From contig CANPXG010000002.1 in the NCBI GenBank assembly GCA_947585795.1, forward strand, positions 1 through 64,000: 64,000 nucleotides of DNA, written 5' to 3'. Source of the DNA: an uncultured Clostridia bacterium. Its GTDB lineage: Bacteria; Bacillota; Clostridia; UBA1381. Of this stretch, positions 59,448 through 64,000 are shown in pieces. Positions within the stretch are counted from its first letter, which is position 1. Every line of letters begins with the position of its first letter. Below the pieces are notes generated by a model. It saw only the letters and a list, made by a program, of their open reading frames with translations. It had not been told where the DNA came from and made no database searches. The position numbers were made by a program, and so were the translations under genes.

Positions 59448-61787
59448 ATGGAAAAAACGTACTTCCCGAACGAACAATTGAATAAAATACCGTGCGGAAT
59501 TATCGTTTTTGAAAATACTGCTCCTTGGAGGATAGTATACGCGAATGAGCAGTATTACGCCCATTTCTCGAACGGTAACAGTGAAACGCTGAACATTTTG
59601 GAAACAGACCTGCCGCAGCTTTCGGGTATCGAGAAGAAGCTTGGAGAAAAGGACGGCACGAAGATATACTACAGGTGCAACACCGGTAAAAAATTACCGC
59701 GCACGGTCATTATGACTGTCCGCCGATACGACGAGCGCTCGTATATCGCCGTGTTGGAGGATATAACGAAGGAATTTAACCTTCTCGAAAGATTAAAGCG
59801 CGAGAAGGAAAAATTTGCGATGGTCCTCTGTGACGATCAGAACATGGTTTTTGAGGACGATGTGCAAAAAAACGTGTCCGTTTTGTATATGCAGCAGGAA
59901 GATGGTGAGATCAAGACGATAAAAACGAAGGGAATATACGAGCAGCTTGCGGAAAGTATGGTTCATCCGCACGAAAAACCGTTTTTTATCGAAAATATAT
60001 ACAACGAAAAGGAAAAAATGCTGTCCGCGCGTATGAAAATAAACGGCGCGAAGGACTGGAAATGGTACCGTATATACAGGCGGTTCGAGTATGACGACGA
60101 AGGTAAGATCATGCGCGTGTACGGCGTTATACGCGACGTGGACGACGAAAAGAAGCGCGAGGAGGAATACAGAAAAAAGATCGAGATAGATCCCGTGCTC
60201 AAAATTTACACGAGAAATGCCGGCGTAAACAAAATCAACAGCTATATCCGCAACAACCCCAAGCGCAGCGACTACGCCCTGCTCATTATGGACATCGACG
60301 ATTTTAAAAATATAAACGACACGTACGGTCACATGTACGGCGACGTTGTGATAGAGATGACCGCAGGCGCGATAAAGGAAGCGGTCGGTGACGCGGGCTT
60401 TGCCGGACGTTACGGCGGCGACGAGTTTTTTGCGTTCGTACATTCCGCAAGCCGCAGCGAGATACGCGCCGTGGCGGAGGAGATTTTAAATAAGGTGAAG
60501 GATTTCCACCTGTCCGACGATACGCGTATAACGCTCAGTATAGGCGTTGCGTCGGGCGATATGCTTGCGGATACCGATGCGGGTTATGCCGGACTTTTGG
60601 AGAAGGCGGATAAGGCGCTTTACCATGTGAAAGAGAACGGTAAGGCGAATTGGTGCGAGTACAACGAAAATATGTCGAACAATAACGGCCGCGGTCTTGA
60701 CTATGAGGAGGATGAGGCGGAGGAAAGCGCAGAGATGCTGGATTCCAAGGACATGATGAAGGCGTTTCTGGAGCTGTCCGCCGGTGCGAAAACGAGCGAC
60801 GAGGCGGTATACAACATAATGAAGCATATCATAGACAGGTTCCGCTTCGACTGGATGCAGATAATGCAGGTAAACAGCAGGGAGGACCTTATAACGATAA
60901 GGTACGAGTGGTGCCGTACTCCGGATTTTCGTAACAATGCCGGTAAAAGCGGTTATTACGTGCACTCCGATATAATGAATTTCAGGCATTACTTCGAGAA
61001 TTTTCCGATATTCAGAGTGCTGCCCGAAAATATCGGCGGCTTTTCGCCGAAGTTCCAGCGTGAGTTTGAAAAGAATATGCGCTACAACGTGGTGTATATT
61101 TCAAATACGACGACAGATGAGAATTTTTATATGTTCGTGTGTACCCGTTTTGACAAGAACGACGTTTGGACGGATGAGGAAACGCAGGAGCTTAACATGG
61201 CGACAAAGATAATGACCATGTATATCGCTCAGACGGGCAGGGAGTCCGAGAATGAGAAGAAGCTTCAGCATATGGTTGACTATGACAGAAAGACCGACCT
61301 CTACTCCATATCGCAGCTTTACGTCCAAATGGGACGTTTGAGGAAGATCGCGCGCGAAAACGGTGAGGACGTTGTGCTGGCGCACTGTGATATAGGTAAT
61401 TTTGTTAAGTTCAACCGCGACTTCGGTATCGAGGCGGGTGACGATATACTCTTAAGCTACGGCAAGCATATTAAGGATAATTTTTACAACGGACGCGTCA
61501 GCGCGTCGCATATTGACGGAACGGATATTTTCTACGTCGCTTTCAGAGTTAAGAAGGGCGATATGAGTATCATTGAAAAGTACCATAACGAAAATATATA
61601 CTTCTGTAATATGTGCAACGAAAAGTATAAGGGTGCGGAGCTTGTCATAAGAACGGGCGTGTACCTACTAAAGGATAACGAGGACGGCGGCTACGGCTTT
61701 GACTGCGCCATGCTCGCGAAAAAATACGTAAAAGACCGAAATCGCAGCTTTTACGTCATGTACGATGATCAAATGGATGATTTGTAA
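59448..61787 (+). CDS. PAS-GGDEF diguanylate cyclase with a second, degenerate GGDEF domain
   Basis: A 779-aa soluble signalling protein. Residues about 10-110 form a PAS-like domain (IPCGIIVFENTAPWRIVYAN), about 115-230 a second PAS/PAC region, about 240-400 an active-looking GGDEF domain (MDIDDFKNINDTYGHMYGD and GRYGGDEFFAFV near 322), about 430-600 a GAF-like sensor, and about 610-779 a second GGDEF fold whose signature reads SHIDGTDIFYV, so it should not make c-di-GMP. No RxxD inhibitory site is seen just before the GGDEF. It would raise c-di-GMP in response to unknown signals. No transmembrane segment. Confidence 0.88.
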   Translation: MEKTYFPNEQLNKIPCGIIVFENTAPWRIVYANEQYYAHFSNGNSETLNILETDLPQLSGIEKKLGEKDGTKIYYRCNTGKKLPRTVIMTVRRYDERSYIAVLEDITKEFNLLERLKREKEKFAMVLCDDQNMVFEDDVQKNVSVLYMQQEDGEIKTIKTKGIYEQLAESMVHPHEKPFFIENIYNEKEKMLSARMKINGAKDWKWYRIYRRFEYDDEGKIMRVYGVIRDVDDEKKREEEYRKKIEIDPVLKIYTRNAGVNKINSYIRNNPKRSDYALLIMDIDDFKNINDTYGHMYGDVVIEMTAGAIKEAVGDAGFAGRYGGDEFFAFVHSASRSEIRAVAEEILNKVKDFHLSDDTRITLSIGVASGDMLADTDAGYAGLLEKADKALYHVKENGKANWCEYNENMSNNNGRGLDYEEDEAEESAEMLDSKDMMKAFLELSAGAKTSDEAVYNIMKHIIDRFRFDWMQIMQVNSREDLITIRYEWCRTPDFRNNAGKSGYYVHSDIMNFRHYFENFPIFRVLPENIGGFSPKFQREFEKNMRYNVVYISNTTTDENFYMFVCTRFDKNDVWTDEETQELNMATKIMTMYIAQTGRESENEKKLQHMVDYDRKTDLYSISQLYVQMGRLRKIARENGEDVVLAHCDIGNFVKFNRDFGIEAGDDILLSYGKHIKDNFYNGRVSASHIDGTDIFYVAFRVKKGDMSIIEKYHNENIYFCNMCNEKYKGAELVIRTGVYLLKDNEDGGYGFDCAMLAKKYVKDRNRSFYVMYDDQMDDL

Positions 61788-61795
61788 AATCTTGA

Positions 61796-61832
61796 CCCCT
61801 CGCTTACGGGTAAGCGGGGGGATTTTTTTTCT
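61796..61832 (+). terminator. Terminator of the diguanylate cyclase gene
   Basis: CGCTTAC/GTAAGCG stem (61801-61807/61810-61816) extended by CCCC/GGGG, then eight T residues. Confidence 0.88.
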
Positions 61833-61883
61833 TTTACAAGAATTTCAGGAGAATTTTACAAATGTGTGATATTAGATTTTACA
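61833..61883 (+). promoter_or_regulatory. Pho-box-like repeats upstream of pstS
   Basis: TTTACA occurs at 61833, 61855 and 61878, spaced 22 and 23 bp, with a weaker TTCAGG in between at 61844. PhoP/PhoB-type regulators of Firmicutes bind TTHACA-like hexamers repeated every 11 bp. A TAGAAT box (61893-61898) lies downstream without a good -35, as expected for an activated promoter. Confidence 0.65.
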
Positions 61884-61980
61884 TTGCGGTGATAGAATTA
61901 TTTTAGCGAGGTAAATCGACGATTTGTTTACCCGCAAAAAATAACCGCGTAAACGGATAAAAAGAAACGGAGGAATTAAA

Positions 61981-62805
61981 ATGATGAACGTAAAAGGACT
62001 GATAAGCGCGATCACCGTAATAGCGGCGGCGGTCGTGTCGCTCGCGTCATGCGGAGGGAAAACGACACAGCAGGGTACGGTAAACATGAACGGCTCGACA
62101 TCAATGCAGAAAATGGTGGAGGCGGAGTGTGAGGTGTTTAACGAAACGTATCCAAACATTACGGCTTCGGGACAGTTTACGGGCAGCGGCGCGGGACTTG
62201 AAGCCGTCGCGGCGGGCAGCGCGGATGTAGGTAACGCGTCGCGCGCGTTAAAGGATGAGGAAAAAGCAAAGGGACTTGTTGAAAATATCATCGCGCTGGA
62301 CGGAATAGCGGTCGTGACAAATAAAAATGTCGCGGTAGACAATTTGACAACGGAGCAGCTTGCAGCCATTTATACCGGAGCCGTATCGGATTGGGGCGCT
62401 TACGGCGGTGAGAGTGGACAGGTCGTCGTAATAGGACGCGAAGCGGGCTCCGGTACACGTGACGCGTTTGAAGAAATTCTTGACATAGCCGATAAGGGCG
62501 CTTACGCGCAGGAGCTTGACTCTACCGGCGCGGTACTGACGACGGTCGCGTCAACGCCGAACGCGATTGGGTACGTTTCGCTCGACGCGCTTGACGACAG
62601 CGTAAACGCCGTTAAAATTAACGGAGTGGAGGCGACGGCGGATAACATTAAAAGCGGCGCGTACTCTTTGCAGCGTCCGTTCGTGATGGCGACGCGCGGC
62701 GAAATTTCAGAGCAGAGCGACGCTGTCAAGACTTGGTTCAACTTTTTAAACTCACCCGAGGGACAGGAAGTTATAGCGAACGTGGGACTTATATCCGTGA
62801 AATAA
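61981..62805 (+). CDS. pstS: Phosphate ABC transporter substrate-binding lipoprotein
   Basis: A 274-aa exported lipoprotein that captures phosphate outside the membrane. The signal peptide ends in the lipobox LASC (Cys about 24), to be modified by Lgt. The phosphate-binding pattern is seen in MNGSTSMQKM, GQFTGSGAGLEAVAAG, and GREAGSGTRDAFEE. GGAGG precedes the ATG. First gene of a pst operon with pstC and pstA; Pho-box-like repeats upstream suggest induction by phosphate limitation. Confidence 0.96.
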   Translation: MMNVKGLISAITVIAAAVVSLASCGGKTTQQGTVNMNGSTSMQKMVEAECEVFNETYPNITASGQFTGSGAGLEAVAAGSADVGNASRALKDEEKAKGLVENIIALDGIAVVTNKNVAVDNLTTEQLAAIYTGAVSDWGAYGGESGQVVVIGREAGSGTRDAFEEILDIADKGAYAQELDSTGAVLTTVASTPNAIGYVSLDALDDSVNAVKINGVEATADNIKSGAYSLQRPFVMATRGEISEQSDAVKTWFNFLNSPEGQEVIANVGLISVK

Positions 62806-62817
62806 CGAGGGACTATT

Positions 62818-63717
62818 ATGACGAAAAGTAAAAATAAAACGGAGCGAATAATGTCGGTGGTATTCTTCGTCTGCGGAGGCGGCGCTATAGCGGCTGTGCT
62901 TGCGATAACGGTATACATGATAGCCTGCGGCTTTCCCGCGCTCACAAAAATAGGCGTTTTGGATATGCTGTTCGGCACTGTGTGGGCACCGACAGCCGCC
63001 GAACCAAAATTCGGAATACTCTACATAATCTTAACGTCGATAGTCGGAACCATGCTCGCGATCGTGATCGGCGTGCCGATAGCGGTACTTACGGCGGTGT
63101 TCCTGTCGGAAACAGCGCCGAAGCCGATGACGCGGATAGTAAAGCCCGCCGTGGAGCTTTTGGCGGGAATACCTTCGGTAGTGTACGGACTGCTCGGAAT
63201 ACTCATAGTAAAGCCCGTAATTTATCACATTGAAGCCGCGATTTACGCGGGTGACGCCACGCACCAAATGACGGGCGGCGCTAATCTTATCTCAGCCGTG
63301 CTTGTGCTTGCGATAATGATTTTACCCACAGTTGTGAACGTGTCCGAAACATCTTTGCGCGCCGTGCCGCAGCATCTTCGCAATTCCTCTTACGCGCTCG
63401 GTGCGACAAGGGTGGGCACGGTATTCAAGGTGACATTGCCGGCGGCGAGATCGGGTATAATATCGGCTGTGGTACTGGGCGTGGGACGCGCAATAGGCGA
63501 GGCTATGGCTATAACCATGGTGGCGGGCAACAGCGTCAATTTACCGCTGCCGTTTAACTCGGTAAGGTTTTTGACGACGGGTATCGTATCGGAAATGTCC
63601 TATTCCTCGGGACTTCACCGCGAGGCGTTGTTCACGATAGGACTTGTACTGTTCGCGTTCATAATGGTGATAAACATCGTGCTGAACACGACGCTTAAAA
63701 AGGCGGGTGAAGAGTAA
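62818..63717 (+). CDS. pstC: Phosphate ABC transporter permease PstC
   Basis: Integral membrane permease subunit of 299 aa with about six transmembrane segments and the ABC permease EAA loop (LRAVPQHLRNSSYALGATR...GVGRAIGEAMAITMVAGN). It follows pstS by 12 bases and overlaps pstA by one base (TAATG), so translation is coupled. Confidence 0.95.
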   Translation: MTKSKNKTERIMSVVFFVCGGGAIAAVLAITVYMIACGFPALTKIGVLDMLFGTVWAPTAAEPKFGILYIILTSIVGTMLAIVIGVPIAVLTAVFLSETAPKPMTRIVKPAVELLAGIPSVVYGLLGILIVKPVIYHIEAAIYAGDATHQMTGGANLISAVLVLAIMILPTVVNVSETSLRAVPQHLRNSSYALGATRVGTVFKVTLPAARSGIISAVVLGVGRAIGEAMAITMVAGNSVNLPLPFNSVRFLTTGIVSEMSYSSGLHREALFTIGLVLFAFIMVINIVLNTTLKKAGEE

Positions 63718-64000
63718 TGGAAAGCCTTTACGTAAAGAAAAAACGCCCGTCCGACGCGATACTTTCGGGACTTATATACTTTTCCGGCATACTTACCACC
63801 GCACTTTTGGCGGGAATCATAATTTACATCGCGGTAAACGGAATAGGCAGTATCGACCCGACATTTCTGACCACGATAAAAAGCGTCGCGAAGGGCACAT
63901 TCGGTATATTGGGCTATATGGTAAACACACTTTACATAATTGTGATCACTCTTTTAATTGCCACGCCCGTAGGTATCGGCGCGGCAGTATATCTCACCGA
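63717..64000 (+). CDS. pstA: Phosphate ABC transporter permease PstA (partial, runs off the right edge)
   Basis: The first 94 codons are present, starting ATG at 63717 within the pstC stop codon region. They encode a basic N terminus (KKKRPSD), a first transmembrane segment (GILTTALLAGIIIYIAV) and the start of the permease core (IVITLLIATPVGIGAAVYL). Position after pstC and sequence pattern identify pstA; pstB and phoU are expected beyond the window. Confidence 0.9.
   Translation, partial: MESLYVKKKRPSDAILSGLIYFSGILTTALLAGIIIYIAVNGIGSIDPTFLTTIKSVAKGTFGILGYMVNTLYIIVITLLIATPVGIGAAVYLT

Overview
The window looks like chromosome from an endospore-forming, diderm-free Clostridia-type Firmicute. 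The evidence is a complete spoIIA sporulation operon, Bacillus/Clostridium-type promoters and terminators, an S-layer-homology surface protein, meso-diaminopimelate cell wall genes (dapF, an LL-DAP aminotransferase, and murE with a DNPR motif) and an ANTAR-controlled glnA. A two-gene rhamnogalacturonan I (pectin) locus and a GH36 alpha-galactosidase suggest a plant-polysaccharide-degrading gut bacterium. This lifestyle and any placement below class are inferred.

Layout. 1-1.6 kb: a tyrosine recombinase, a PBECR-type nuclease-like protein and a probable structured ncRNA. 1.8-5.3 kb: murA-ftsQ-ftsZ, one half of a split division/cell-wall cluster. 5.6-10.5 kb: a tandem class II aldolase protein, a LemA/TPM pair and an SLH surface protein. 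10.6-16.6 kb: aroC, an ECF sigma factor and its anti-sigma factor with apt between them, a membrane exporter/lipid kinase pair on the minus strand, then ruvX-DUF1292. 16.7-18.5 kb: a 6S-like RNA and spoIIAA-AB-sigF. 18.6-33.9 kb: alpha-galactosidase, then nitrogen assimilation (glnA with a leader terminator, an ANTAR antiterminator, gltB, gltD) interleaved with dapF, dapL and a secreted transglutaminase/LRR protein. 34-45 kb: tRNA-Leu, then two large secreted pectin enzymes (SGNH acetylesterase-like; PL11 lyase) separated by a 1.3 kb repeat island. 45.1-58.1 kb: lgt, then the main mraZ-to-murG cluster, ending in a hisS-like gene. 58.2-64 kb: Fe-alcohol dehydrogenase, a diguanylate cyclase and the start of a pst phosphate operon that runs off the right edge.

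How the genes work together. Glutamine synthetase and glutamate synthase form the ammonium assimilation cycle, and the ANTAR protein probably reads through the glnA leader terminator. dapL and dapF make meso-DAP, which MurE adds to peptidoglycan precursors; MurF, MraY and MurG finish lipid II; FtsW, the PASTA-PBP, FtsL, FtsQ and FtsZ use it at the septum. The two pectin enzymes would deacetylate and cleave rhamnogalacturonan I outside the cell.

The most unusual non-coding content lies in four places: the repeat island at 38.66-39.8 kb (a 21-22 bp array, a 68-81 bp array and a 58 bp duplication); a dispersed two-hairpin repeat whose copies show compensatory changes; the hairpin-rich leader of gltB with a 24 bp inverted repeat around one copy of that dispersed repeat; and the ncRNA candidate at about 1424-1576. 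I saw no CRISPR array, insertion sequence transposase or prophage. All coordinates come from reading the sequence; no database search was possible.
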